In this document: in pieces, positions 16,321 to 24,640 of the stretch
Numbering within the stretch: position 1 is the stretch's first letter
Layout: each line of letters begins with the position of its first letter
Assembly: GCA_019636915.1 (NCBI GenBank)
Contig: JAHBWQ010000019.1
Coordinates: forward strand, 1-34,962
Direction of reading: 5' to 3'
From: Nitrospira sp.
GTDB taxonomy: Bacteria; Nitrospirota; Nitrospiria; Nitrospirales; Nitrospiraceae
DNA: 34,962 bases
The notes under the pieces: generated by a model
Databases searched by the model: none
What the model was told of the DNA's origin: nothing
Seen by the model: only the letters and a program-made list of their open reading frames with translations
Position numbers and translations under genes: made by a program

Positions 16321-17088
16321 TCAGTCGCTCCGCCGCTTGAGGACAATATCCCCGTAGTAGGCTTCTGCCGATTCGCCGGTGTTGTCGGTATCCGTCATGA
16401 TGGCGATCCCGGAAATCAGCGGCGGTTCTTCGCCGAAGGCGCGTTTGTAGTCATCATAGACGTTGCGCTCTTCAGTCATCCAGGTGTGGAGCTTGGCCGA
16501 CCCGCTTTCCACCACAATCATGTGCACCTGTTCGGTGTAGGGGTTGGGCACCGCCGTGCCCACCGGCGCCCGACTCTCCCAGATGTAATTGAGGGCGCCG
16601 AGCGGCGGATAGCGCCCATAGATGAGTTTGGTCGCTTCGTACTTCGCCTTGCCGAAGAGGCTCACTTTCGTACTGTCGTATTGAAAGGTGACGTAGATGC
16701 GGGCTGGGTAATCATCTCCGGTTTTCTTTGCCACATCGCCAGCCTTCAGAATATTCGACACTTTCCACTGCCATTGGATGATGGGATATTCCTTCGGATC
16801 GATCAGCACTTCTTTCGTGTACCCTGAAGAAGAAGTCTGACTGACGGCCTTGACGGCGACGCGGTCCCCGTCTTTCACGAGCTGGTACGTCGTATGCTGA
16901 GGAATTTTCGGGAACGTCAGCGGTTTCCAGCCGTCCGGCCAGGACCCACTTGGAGCAGCGGCCGAAAAGGGACCCACGTCTATGGTGGCGGGGGATCCGG
17001 CTTGGAGCCGGTTTGGATGACCGACGATCATTCCGACCAACACGAACGGCGCGAGACCGACGATCACGGAAGAAAGAGACGGTGCCAT
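16321..17088 (-). CDS. DUF3047 exported protein
   Basis: This 255-residue protein has an N-terminal hydrophobic export signal (about residues 7-28) and then a DUF3047-type domain. The domain holds WKPLTFPKIPQHTTYQLV, IQWQWKV, ARIYVTFQYD, LNYIWESRAPVGT and a C-terminal SGIAIMTDTDNTGE segment. The family is of unknown function, predicted periplasmic and likely to adopt a beta-sandwich fold. The tail (last 25 residues) is repeated at 11731-11654 as a relic. The truncated DUF2892 copy lies 95 bases downstream, so the pair was once a unit. The ATG at 17088 has no strong ribosome site, so the start is moderately sure. Confidence 0.85.
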   Translation of the reverse strand: MAPSLSSVIVGLAPFVLVGMIVGHPNRLQAGSPATIDVGPFSAAAPSGSWPDGWKPLTFPKIPQHTTYQLVKDGDRVAVKAVSQTSSSGYTKEVLIDPKEYPIIQWQWKVSNILKAGDVAKKTGDDYPARIYVTFQYDSTKVSLFGKAKYEATKLIYGRYPPLGALNYIWESRAPVGTAVPNPYTEQVHMIVVESGSAKLHTWMTEERNVYDDYKRAFGEEPPLISGIAIMTDTDNTGESAEAYYGDIVLKRRSD

Positions 17089-17144
17089 TGGCTACATCCT
17101 TTTCAAGTTATACGGTACAACATCGTTGTTCATGATGCGCATCT

Positions 17145-18728
17145 CTATCGCCGCATCCAAGCGAACAATTTGATCAACAGATCTTTAGTCATCTGCGTGA
17201 AATGCGCTTTTCGCCAGAGATTCACCACCTTCTTATTCACCTCAGCCTGCGTGGGATAGGGATGAATAGTCGCCGCGATCGTCTTGGCTCCTGCGCCTGC
17301 CTTCATGGCGACGGAAAACTCGCTGATCATGTCACCCGCATGGTTTGCGACAATCGTCGCGCCGAGTATTGTATCCGTTCCTTTTTCAATGTGAACCCGC
17401 GCAAATCCGTCCTCTTCCCCGTCCAGAATTGCTCGATCAACTTCATCGAGCTTATAGGTGTACGTTTCAACCTCGAAGCCCTTGTCCCTGGCCTCTTTTT
17501 CATACATCCCCACATGGGCTATCTCCGGCTCGGTGAAGGTGCACCACGGCATAATCAGCGAGTCGACAGTGGCATAACCGAGGCCAAAGGGATGTGGAAA
17601 TAACGCATTCTGGATGACGATTTGCGCCATCGCATCGGCGGCATGGGTGAACTTGTAGCGTGAGCAGATATCGCCGGCCGCGTAGATCTTAGGATTCGTC
17701 GTCTGCAACCTGGCATTCACGTGAATGCCATTCTTGTCGTACGCGACTCCCGCAGCTTCCAATCCGATCCCTTCCACGTTCGGTGTTCGTCCGACCCCGA
17801 CAAGGATTTCGTCGACGGTCACGTCATACTGTTGGCCATGCGACCCGACCGTCAGACGCTTGCCGCCTTCGGTCTTCCCGACTTGCAGATGTTTTCCACA
17901 GCACAGGAGCTTCACTCCGTCGCGCACCATCTGTTGCTCCACAATGTCCGCCGCATCGCGATCTTCGTTCGGCATGATCCCGTGCATCGCTTCGACAATG
18001 TAGACCTGGCTTCCAAATCGGGCAAATGACTGTGCCAGTTCGCATCCGATAGGGCCGGCTCCGATGATTCCGATTCGCTGCGGCAGCTCCGTCAGGGAAA
18101 AGACTGTTTCGTTCGTCAGGTATCCGGCTTCCTGCAGCCCGGGCGTCGGAGGAGTCGATGCTTGCGCGCCGGTGCAGATTGCCGCCTTCGCGAAGGTCAA
18201 TGTGCGATCACCGGCCGGCCCCTCGACTTGAATACGATCGTCTCCGACGAAATGGCCGTTGCCGATGTAGACGTCCACACCGAGTTTGGCATATCGATGA
18301 GCGGAATCGTTGTGACTGATCCGCGCGCGCAACTTTCTCATGCGCGCCATCACGGCTCCGAAGTCGTACGTCACGCCGGCTGGGATCTCGAGGCCAAACT
18401 CCTTGGCACGCCGTAGATCGACCCAGGCCCTGGCTGCTCGGATCACACCTTTCGACGGCACGCACCCGACATTGAGACAGTCTCCTCCCATCAGATGCTT
18501 TTCGATCAACGCGACTTTTGCTCCCAAGCTCGCCGCAACGACCGCTGTAATGAGTCCCGCCGTGCCGGCTCCAATGACTACGATGTTGTAGCGACCGGTC
18601 GGCTCGGGGTTGACCCAATTGGAAGGATGCACATTGGCGACGAGTTGCTGATTGTACTCGTCGTTTGGAAAAACCAACGACTGCTCGTGCTCTTGCGTTG
18701 CAACGGTTTCTGAGAGAGGCTTCATCAT
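17145..18728 (-). CDS. Mercuric reductase/lipoamide dehydrogenase-like flavoprotein
   Basis: This 527-residue class I pyridine nucleotide-disulfide oxidoreductase has an N-terminal extension of about 45 residues. It then has the FAD motif VVIGAGTAGL and the redox disulfide GGDCLNVGCVPSKG. The NAD-binding GIIGAGPIGCE motif follows, and the FAD block is IYAAGDICS. The dimer-interface segment reads HPYPTQAE in place of the usual HxxHPTxxE, so the catalytic His/Glu pair is altered. No N-terminal HMA domain or C-terminal vicinal Cys pair is seen, so mercury reduction is unlikely. Genes of this type are often next to TVP38 proteins, as here. The ATG pair at 18728/18725 leaves the start uncertain by one codon. 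Confidence 0.87.
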   Translation of the reverse strand: MMKPLSETVATQEHEQSLVFPNDEYNQQLVANVHPSNWVNPEPTGRYNIVVIGAGTAGLITAVVAASLGAKVALIEKHLMGGDCLNVGCVPSKGVIRAARAWVDLRRAKEFGLEIPAGVTYDFGAVMARMRKLRARISHNDSAHRYAKLGVDVYIGNGHFVGDDRIQVEGPAGDRTLTFAKAAICTGAQASTPPTPGLQEAGYLTNETVFSLTELPQRIGIIGAGPIGCELAQSFARFGSQVYIVEAMHGIMPNEDRDAADIVEQQMVRDGVKLLCCGKHLQVGKTEGGKRLTVGSHGQQYDVTVDEILVGVGRTPNVEGIGLEAAGVAYDKNGIHVNARLQTTNPKIYAAGDICSRYKFTHAADAMAQIVIQNALFPHPFGLGYATVDSLIMPWCTFTEPEIAHVGMYEKEARDKGFEVETYTYKLDEVDRAILDGEEDGFARVHIEKGTDTILGATIVANHAGDMISEFSVAMKAGAGAKTIAATIHPYPTQAEVNKKVVNLWRKAHFTQMTKDLLIKLFAWMRR

Positions 18729-18774
18729 CGCGTCGCACCATTCGCTATGAGTTTTCGGTTGATCGATGACCTAT

Positions 18775-19527
18775 TCATGACGCTGGTTTGGCTGCAAACC
18801 GTTTGTAGACGACCGGCACCAGAGCGAGCAGTCCCAAGAGGATAAAAGCCCCGATGACGTTTGGTGACGCGATTTCCTTCAGTGAGTTGATGGTGCCCAG
18901 TTGGCGTCCTGCATAGGCATAGACGAACGAACCGGGAATGATGCCGAGCGTGGTGGCTCCGATATACGTTCCCACACTCACGCGGGTCAGTCCTGATACC
19001 AGGTTGACTACGAAAAAAGGAAAGAGCGGGATCAGTCGCAGGGTGAGCAGGTAGCTGAACGCATTCTTGGCGAAGCCTTCTTGGAACGGTCCCAGCGACT
19101 TCCCGAACTTCTGTTCCACGGTATCTCGTAACAGATATCGTGCGGTCAGAAACGAGAGGGTTGCGCCGGTCGTTGCTCCCAGGTTCACGAACAGCGTTCC
19201 AAGGACGGCCCCGAACGTGAACCCTCCGGCGAGCGTGAGAATGACCGCACCCGGCAGCGACAAACCGGTGACAATCGCATAGGCGACAATAAAGATGCCG
19301 ACCGCCGCGGCATGATTGGCCTCTGTGAACGCCAGCAGATGGTCTCGATTGTCTTTCAGTGTGGCCAACGATAAGAACCGTCCGAGATCCAGATAGAAGA
19401 AGGCTCCGATTCCCAGTCCAATCATAACCGCAATGATGACCTTGCCGGAAGGATACTCCTTCGCGGAGGGAGTGGGGATCGGATGGGTTGTGTCAGCCTG
19501 ATGTCCGTCGGCACGCGATGTTTCCAT
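18775..19527 (-). CDS. TVP38/TMEM64-family membrane protein
   Basis: This 250-residue integral membrane protein has the SNARE-associated (TVP38/DedA-like) domain. A hydrophilic N-terminus of about 25 residues is followed by some six hydrophobic segments. The family core covers GGFTFGAVLGTLFVNLGATTGATLSF in the middle and then LRLIPLFPFFVVNLVSGLTRV. The latter segment is the signature that lines the substrate path. Family members are thought to be lipid scramblases or ion-coupled transporters. It lies 46 bases upstream of the Mer-like flavoprotein gene on the same strand and should be co-transcribed. A second family member is cut by the window end at 34962. Confidence 0.9.
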   Translation of the reverse strand: METSRADGHQADTTHPIPTPSAKEYPSGKVIIAVMIGLGIGAFFYLDLGRFLSLATLKDNRDHLLAFTEANHAAAVGIFIVAYAIVTGLSLPGAVILTLAGGFTFGAVLGTLFVNLGATTGATLSFLTARYLLRDTVEQKFGKSLGPFQEGFAKNAFSYLLTLRLIPLFPFFVVNLVSGLTRVSVGTYIGATTLGIIPGSFVYAYAGRQLGTINSLKEIASPNVIGAFILLGLLALVPVVYKRFAAKPAS

Positions 19528-19648
19528 AGACGGGACTCCCTTCGTATGGCTATCTAGAATCCGAGAGAGGTTTATGCTGCAACGTAGGTTCTCCGGAAGC
19601 CTCTCCTCTCGACATGATTCCAGGATAACCCACTTGCCGTGGAGATTC

Positions 19649-19664
19649 TGTGAGCCAGTTCACA
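19649..19664. promoter_or_regulatory. CRP-type palindrome between TVP38 and the CRP-type regulator
   Basis: TGTGAG-CCAG-TTCACA, flanked by C and G to make an 18-base dyad, is very close to the E. coli CRP consensus. It sits in the 344-base gap 19528-19871 between two divergent genes. From here it could control the TVP38-flavoprotein operon and the regulator itself. No gene is seen in this gap. Confidence 0.62.
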
Positions 19665-19727
19665 GTCTGATAGATAGGAGGACAGCCAGGAGAAAAGCCC
19701 CACAATAGGCCTCGATTTCGTTGGGAT

Positions 19728-19745
19728 TTCACACGAACGTGTAAG
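19728..19745. promoter_or_regulatory. Inverted repeat upstream of the CRP-type gene
   Basis: TTCACAC-GAAC-GTGTAAG is an 18-base dyad with six of seven stem pairs. It carries the CRP half-sites in the inside-out orientation, 64 bases from the palindrome at 19649. It may be a second site or chance. Confidence 0.3.
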
Positions 19746-19871
19746 TTGGATGACAGCCCCTTTTTGAAAAGACAACGCAATCTAAGGACTTTGGTATCAA
19801 GAGATGTATTGCCTCATGGAGGAGAAATCATTAGACTGACGGCCTAATCCGGCGGTTGATTACTTGATGAC

Positions 19872-20573
19872 ATGGAACAGCCTTCCTCCTCCACAAATAA
19901 GCTGTGGTACCTGAAGCACATCCGCTTGTTCGACGGTATCTCTCCGTCTGAAATGCAGGAGATGGAGAGGATTACCCGTATGGAGGAAGTTAAGAAACGT
20001 CAGCCTCTCTATCTTCCCGGTGATCCAAGCAGCAGTGTGTACCTCCTCAAAAAGGGGCGCGTCAAAATTGCCAACACAGCCCCCAGTGGGAAAGAAGTCA
20101 CCTTTGATATTCTCGAGCCAGGCGAAGTCTTCGGTGAGCTGGAGGTCTTGGAAGATGCCCCTCGCTCGACTTCAGCGGAAACCCTCGATGATACGCTCAT
20201 CTGCGTGATCCCGCGCAAAGACTTCGACCAATACCTCGCGATGCATCCGAACGTGACGGTGAAGCTGACTAAGCTCATCGGCCTGCGACTCAAGAAAATC
20301 CAGAGTCGCGTCGAAGATCTCGTTTTTCGCGATGTACCGGCTCGCTTGGCCCATCTCCTCTCTGAGTTGAGCAAAACCGATGGCATCGCGGACAAGCAAG
20401 GGATTCGTCTGAAGGCTAAGTTGACTCACCAGGAAATGGCCAACCTGATCGGGTGCAGCCGCGAAACCGTGAGCACCATTATGGGGCAGTTTCGGGACCA
20501 AGGGCTCATCCATATGGACGGGCGAACGATCACCCTTCTGAAACCGGACGCACTTTCTCGCTTCGCTTCCTGA
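19872..20573 (+). CDS. CRP/FNR-family transcriptional regulator
   Basis: This 233-residue regulator has an N-terminal cyclic nucleotide-binding domain (about 15-130). Its phosphate-binding cassette FGELEVLEDAPRSTSA keeps the Glu (E89) and Arg (R98) that contact cyclic nucleotide phosphate and ribose. A dimer helix follows, then a CRP-like helix-turn-helix (about 183-225). The recognition helix reads CSRETVSTIM, keeping the Arg (R197) and Glu (E198) that read TGTGA in E. coli CRP but replacing the second Arg (CRP R185) with Thr. No N-terminal Fe-S cysteines are seen, so it is not an FNR-type oxygen sensor. No clear ribosome site precedes the ATG. Confidence 0.92.
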   Translation: MEQPSSSTNKLWYLKHIRLFDGISPSEMQEMERITRMEEVKKRQPLYLPGDPSSSVYLLKKGRVKIANTAPSGKEVTFDILEPGEVFGELEVLEDAPRSTSAETLDDTLICVIPRKDFDQYLAMHPNVTVKLTKLIGLRLKKIQSRVEDLVFRDVPARLAHLLSELSKTDGIADKQGIRLKAKLTHQEMANLIGCSRETVSTIMGQFRDQGLIHMDGRTITLLKPDALSRFAS

Positions 20574-20612
20574 CTCTTGTCTTTTGCCATTCAGTCAGCT
20601 GGGGTGTTGCGG

Positions 20613-20643
20613 GGTGATGGGAACGGACGGTGTTCCCATCACC
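20613..20643. terminator. Strong hairpin between convergent genes
   Basis: GGTGATGGGAAC (20613-20624) and GTTCCCATCACC (20632-20643) form a perfect 12-base stem with a seven-base loop. It lies between the convergent CRP-type gene and the beta-barrel gene, so it may end transcription on both strands. There is no clear T-tract. Confidence 0.6.
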
Positions 20644-20671
20644 TGCAAGGATGTAGACCGGTTGCCCACGA

Positions 20672-21769
20672 TTAGGATCGAGGTTTCAGAAGTTGAAGCG
20701 AACGGGTGATACCAAAGACAAAACTGGTTCCTTGCGCAAGGTTCTTGTTGGCATCCCGCGCCAAGGGGATTTGGGCCATAACATACACCGACGTCCCTTC
20801 AGTATACCGAGACGTGAAGAGTCGCCCGATGTCGAGTTGAAATCCTGGGGTATAGGCAAAGTAGGTCGATCCGGTATTCGGCACTCGGCGATCGAGGATA
20901 CGAGGATCGATCACCGTCGGTTCCTCTCCTGAAAACGGGGCGGCCGATTGCTCCAGATTTGCCGTGACGTTGTCCTGCGTGAGATAGCGGAAGTTGAATT
21001 GATGAGACAATACAAGCCAGGGAGTCGTGACCAGATTCACTCCGACGTTGAACTGGTACTCGTCTCCAAATTGATACCCATCCCGATTGCGGAAGGTGTG
21101 GCGATAGCTGGCGAAGGCAAACTGGCTCAATCGATGGGGAATCAGCTCATAGGTCTGGTAGATCGAGCCGATGAGACCAACCTGGCCACGCCCCAGTTGC
21201 CCCGGGGATTCCAAGATCTGCCCTGAACTATCCCGTGCTTGGGTATCCCCAGTCGGCAATTCCAGGCCGAACCCCATGACAACATTATAGCGAAGCGCCG
21301 CCAACACGTTGTACTTGGCAGTCACCCGCACGTCGCCGAAGCCGTTATCTGAAAAATTGACCGACTCGCCGGCCTCGGTTGCCGACTCGCCGAGCCCATC
21401 GATGTGCAGATGCTTACGTTTGAGATACGGCACAGTCAATTGAATGGCAAACCGATCCGTGACGCCATAGTTCAAGTCGAGCGTATAGGTCTGTGTGATG
21501 GTTCGAACTTCCTGGTGGTGATCTAAAATCAAGCGTTGCTGAGCCTGATTCGCCGCCGGAATAATCCCCGTGGCGCCGCTGAGCAGCCGCATCGGAGTAT
21601 AGTTGTAGATCCCACTCACCGTCAGCATGCCTTGTTGCGGGACCTGTTGCTGTGCTTCGATCACCACAAAGCAGCTGACGGCGCCACAGGAGGCAATCGC
21701 CTCCGATCGCAGAAACACGGGGGAGAGGGCCAGAAAGAAGAGAAATGACACCTGACGAGTAAATCGCAT
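20672..21769 (-). CDS. Outer membrane beta-barrel protein (transporter-like)
   Basis: This 365-residue protein has a signal peptide (about 22 residues) followed by a Cys pair (SCGAVSC). A long run of alternating strand segments comes next, of the type DLNYGVTDRFAIQLTVPYL, VRVTAKYNVL and FGLELPTGD. This pattern is typical of outer-membrane beta-barrels related to MetA-pathway or transporter porins of the FadL-like kind. The ATG at 21769 is preferred over the frame start at 21823 because AAAGGAGC lies upstream. It ends at the hairpin shared with the CRP-type gene. Upstream on the same strand, 171 bases away, is the His/Cys-rich membrane protein, which may be in the same operon. The substrate is unknown. 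Confidence 0.75.
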   Translation of the reverse strand: MRFTRQVSFLFFLALSPVFLRSEAIASCGAVSCFVVIEAQQQVPQQGMLTVSGIYNYTPMRLLSGATGIIPAANQAQQRLILDHHQEVRTITQTYTLDLNYGVTDRFAIQLTVPYLKRKHLHIDGLGESATEAGESVNFSDNGFGDVRVTAKYNVLAALRYNVVMGFGLELPTGDTQARDSSGQILESPGQLGRGQVGLIGSIYQTYELIPHRLSQFAFASYRHTFRNRDGYQFGDEYQFNVGVNLVTTPWLVLSHQFNFRYLTQDNVTANLEQSAAPFSGEEPTVIDPRILDRRVPNTGSTYFAYTPGFQLDIGRLFTSRYTEGTSVYVMAQIPLARDANKNLAQGTSFVFGITRSLQLLKPRS

Positions 21770-21940
21770 GGTACTGCTCCTTTGATAGTCGGCCTGACGT
21801 CTTCCGCCAACACGAAGACGCACCGAGAAAATGACGAGAACGCCCCATCACGATCCTCTCTGGGTGGACGTGCCAGGGGCACGGATACCACTCCATGCGA
21901 GGTCGCAATCGGGCTGATGAACAGATGTGGCTGAAACCGA

Positions 21941-22243
21941 TCAGGCCTCGGAGGGCGGCCCTCGGGTGAACGGGTGAGACGGCGGGACATTCCGCCGAGG
22001 GGACGGATGGTTGGAGTCGAGAACCTCTGCCGCTGCAAGCGTGGCGTCGGTAAGGTGGAGGGCAGAGTCTATGGCCTGACCGGCTGCACAGAACCAGGCA
22101 CAGAGCGGACTCGAATGGCTGTTCGAATGATGGTTGCCGTGATCGAATTCGTGCACGATCAGGTGAGGGCCGACCAAAACAATCGAGGTGAGCAGTACCC
22201 CTGCCAGCACGATCACGAGATGTAATCGGAAATGAGCACGCAT
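21941..22243 (-). CDS. Small His/Cys-rich membrane protein
   Basis: This 100-residue protein has one hydrophobic span (about residues 7-27) then a loop rich in His (HEFDHGNHHSNSHSS) and a two-Cys segment (LCAWFCAAGQ). The pattern resembles small metal-related proteins found beside metal-efflux or porin genes, but I do not recognise a family. The start at 22243 is the first Met before the hydrophobic span; the frame extends to 22393 with unconvincing sequence. The His and Cys residues could bind copper or another metal. A CRP-type palindrome lies about 105 bases upstream. Confidence 0.6.
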   Translation of the reverse strand: MRAHFRLHLVIVLAGVLLTSIVLVGPHLIVHEFDHGNHHSNSHSSPLCAWFCAAGQAIDSALHLTDATLAAAEVLDSNHPSPRRNVPPSHPFTRGPPSEA

Positions 22244-22347
22244 AGATATAGCGATTTCCTCGGTCAAAAGAGCCGCATTCACAGTAAAGGTATCAAACGG
22301 CTCTTTACGGTTCTGTCGCCGTTCTACGAGGGACGGAAGAAAAGAAC

Positions 22348-22363
22348 TGTGAGGTGGATTACA
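22348..22363. promoter_or_regulatory. CRP-type palindrome upstream of the His/Cys-rich protein
   Basis: TGTGAG-GTGG-ATTACA fits TGTRA-N6-TYACA apart from one changed outer base. It lies about 105 bases upstream of the minus-strand start at 22243. It is in the 401-base gap 22244-22644, which also contains a decayed DUF2934 piece. Confidence 0.5.
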
Positions 22364-22463
22364 GTTTCGAACCAAGCGCCAACCTATTGGCATACCCGTT
22401 CAGGAGTCGGCGGGACTTGGCGGGATTTTCTTTGGCGAAGCGATGAACGACAAGATTCTTTCT

Positions 22464-22556
22464 CTATGTCCTTGATTGCTCGAACACCAACCGCTCAGCC
22501 TCCGACCACTGCTCCAGATCGTGCCCATGCTCACTGCTGTTTCGGCAGGAGAGCTA
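22464..22556 (-). pseudogene. DUF2934 relic
   Basis: Between an in-frame TAG (22556-22554) and the TAG at 22466-22464, the minus strand reads SSEHGHDLEQWSEAERLVFE near its end. This matches the last third of the intact DUF2934 protein at 34086 (GHDIEHWLEAERRLLE). There is no start codon and the upstream frame is closed, so only the 3' end survives. It lies just downstream of the 6-phosphogluconate dehydrogenase gene. Confidence 0.65.
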
Positions 22557-22644
22557 GTTGTTGGAGTACTTACTGTAACTGCTTCTGCGTTGGCCGCTCC
22601 TGCTACTGCACAGCTTAACGACCAGGTCCGTGTTAAATAGGCCT

Positions 22645-23628
22645 CTACTCGCCGTTCGCTCGTTCGACATGGCCGCCGAATTTGTAACGCATCGCAGAGA
22701 GCACCTTCTCGGCAAACGAGTGGTCTTGGCGCGAACGGAATCTCGTGTAGAGCGACGCGGAAAGGACATCCGCTCGCACCCCCTCTTCGATCGCCGCCAT
22801 CACTGTCCAGCGCCCTTCTCCTGAATCTTCGACCGACCCGGTAAAATCGGACAAGTCCGGGTTTTCCGCCAGCGCCGAAGCCGTCAGATCGAGCAGCCAC
22901 GATCCCACAACACTTCCGCGTCGCCAGACTTCGGCGATGTCGGGCAAGTTCAAGTCGTACTGCATGTCCTTCGGGAGGTTCTCGGAGTCGGCATGACGAA
23001 AGATGTCGAACCCTTCGGCATAGGCCTGCATCAGGCCGTACTCAATTCCGTTATGGACCATCTTGACGAAGTGTCCGGCGCCGGATGGGCCGCAATACAA
23101 ATACCCTTCTTCCGCTGTACTCGTGACCGTGCTCCGGCCTAGAGTGCGTGGAATATCGCCCCGGCCAGGAGCCAGCGTTTTGAAAATCGGATCAAGGTCT
23201 CTCACCACCGGTTCGGGCCCTCCGATCATCAGGCAGTAGCCTCGGTCCAATCCCCACGTCCCTCCGCTCGTGCCCACATCGACATAGTGGATGCCATGGT
23301 CTTTGAGAGACCGGGCGCGCCGGATGTCATCTTTAAAATAGGAGTTTCCTCCATCAATGATGATGTCATCCGGACTGAGCCGTTGGGCAAGGAACTCGAC
23401 CGTGGTTTCGGTTGCGTCTCCCGCCGGCACCATCACCCAGACGGCGCGCGGGGCTGCCAATCGGCTGGCCAGGTCGGCCAGAGAATCGGCTCCGACGGTG
23501 CCTTCAGTGACCAGCCGTTGGACATGCTCCGGATTCCTGTCGTACACGACACACTGATGCCCCCCTCGCATCAACCGCCGCACCATATTGGCCCCCATTT
23601 TACCGAGACCGATCATTCCCAATTGCAT
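22645..23628 (-). CDS. gnd: 6-phosphogluconate dehydrogenase, decarboxylating (short, NAD-type)
   Basis: This 327-residue enzyme converts 6-phosphogluconate to ribulose 5-phosphate. The N-terminal Rossmann motif is [15 protein letters not shown], the IIDGGNSYF segment holds substrate contacts, and [19 protein letters not shown] contains the catalytic Lys (in FVKMVHNG). The length (about 300-330) fits the short GndA/YqeC-type family that often uses NAD. The start at 23628 has GGAGT eight bases upstream. It is the last gene of the tkt-tal-pgi-zwf-HAD cluster, 72 bases after the HAD gene, and supplies the decarboxylation step of the oxidative pentose-phosphate pathway. Confidence 0.93.
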   Translation of the reverse strand: MQLGMIGLGKMGANMVRRLMRGGHQCVVYDRNPEHVQRLVTEGTVGADSLADLASRLAAPRAVWVMVPAGDATETTVEFLAQRLSPDDIIIDGGNSYFKDDIRRARSLKDHGIHYVDVGTSGGTWGLDRGYCLMIGGPEPVVRDLDPIFKTLAPGRGDIPRTLGRSTVTSTAEEGYLYCGPSGAGHFVKMVHNGIEYGLMQAYAEGFDIFRHADSENLPKDMQYDLNLPDIAEVWRRGSVVGSWLLDLTASALAENPDLSDFTGSVEDSGEGRWTVMAAIEEGVRADVLSASLYTRFRSRQDHSFAEKVLSAMRYKFGGHVERANGE

Positions 23629-23700
23629 AGAACAGACTCCTTCTGCGCCGTCTTACTCGACGCCCTTGTATCGTCAAACACTCACTCTACGTGATTGCGA

Positions 23701-24522
23701 TCAATGTCTCAGTCTCATGACCCTTCCCGGGCGCTTAACGAGAAGCGGTTCTGCCAACCGATCTTCATCTCGTTGAGCCTTTTTCGGCATGGTGTTGCCT
23801 TGATGGTTCCGCCCGGCGGAGACCAGCGCATATAGGTCGTATTTCAGAAGATCGCCGATGCGATCCAGCGTGATATCAGCCGCCGGAAACGCTGCGAGGA
23901 TTTTGGAATCGGTCGCATAATGTCCCTGACGTGGAAACACGGTCGTCACCCGCCTTCCCCACGCCTGCTTGACGGCCGTCAAGATTCGCAGCTTGTCGTC
24001 CACCAGTACATAATGGTCGGCGGGATAGCGGCGCTCGACTTCACTCAGCTCCCGTTCTTTGTGAACATAGATCAGGACGTTGTGTCGGACCGCCTCGTAG
24101 AGCCCTGAGCGCTCGATCTTACGGGGTTGGAACACGACATCTCCATCGGAGAGAATGACAGGCGTTCCCCATTTCTGACACTGTTCCACCACATCGAGCG
24201 CATCTGGGTAAAGCCGGTCTGCAAAGGGATAGTTCACCAGGTACGACGAGATCGCCAACAGGTTGTGATCATGAGGATGTTCAATCCGATACCGTTGCAG
24301 AGCGCCGAGGTAGTCGGCGTAGCCGAGCTCCGCGCGTAATTGTTCGAAGATGGCCCAATACTGCTGCTGACAGGCACCTCCGATTTCATGTTCGAGATGT
24401 CGCCGCAGATCGGCCGTGACTCGATCGTTGTCGAGCAACGTATTGTCCACGTCGAGCAGGAAGACGACCGGGTTCACGTTCCGTTTGCGGGATCGGCTCC
24501 GCATGGGCATGGCGGACTTCAT
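23701..24522 (-). CDS. HAD-family hydrolase
   Basis: This 273-residue protein carries the HAD catalytic motif FLLDVDNTLLDND, with the nucleophile Asp in DVDNT (near residue 20). A second-motif ILSDGD follows, and the DDK motif (YVLVDDK) is present further on. These are the four-motif features of soluble phosphatases. The substrate is unknown; the position in a pentose-phosphate operon suggests a sugar-phosphate substrate. The start at 24522 is preferred because it immediately follows the small ORF stop (TAA-T-ATG) with GGGAGAAAG upstream. The frame extends further but overlaps the zwf side. The last residues are basic. Confidence 0.82.
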   Translation of the reverse strand: MKSAMPMRSRSRKRNVNPVVFLLDVDNTLLDNDRVTADLRRHLEHEIGGACQQQYWAIFEQLRAELGYADYLGALQRYRIEHPHDHNLLAISSYLVNYPFADRLYPDALDVVEQCQKWGTPVILSDGDVVFQPRKIERSGLYEAVRHNVLIYVHKERELSEVERRYPADHYVLVDDKLRILTAVKQAWGRRVTTVFPRQGHYATDSKILAAFPAADITLDRIGDLLKYDLYALVSAGRNHQGNTMPKKAQRDEDRLAEPLLVKRPGRVMRLRH

Positions 24523-24523
24523 A

Positions 24524-24640
24524 TTACGGCGCTTTCTCCCACAGACGCTGCCCGCCGACGAAGGCCATGTCGGACAGGCTCCTACCTTTGAAATGCCGCG
24601 CGATAATCGGGGCTGCATGGTTCGATCCGACGATGCTCAT
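24524..24640 (-). CDS. Possible 38-residue small ORF between zwf and HAD
   Basis: This short frame overlaps the zwf stop with ATGA and ends one base before the HAD start (TAA-T-ATG), a typical translationally coupled layout. It would encode a basic peptide beginning [11 protein letters not shown] and ending QRLWEKAP. I recognise no family. It has only a weak ribosome site (AAAGAG) within zwf. Being so short, it may be chance, but the tight spacing on both sides makes it worth listing. Confidence 0.4.
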   Translation of the reverse strand: MSIVGSNHAAPIIARHFKGRSLSDMAFVGGQRLWEKAP

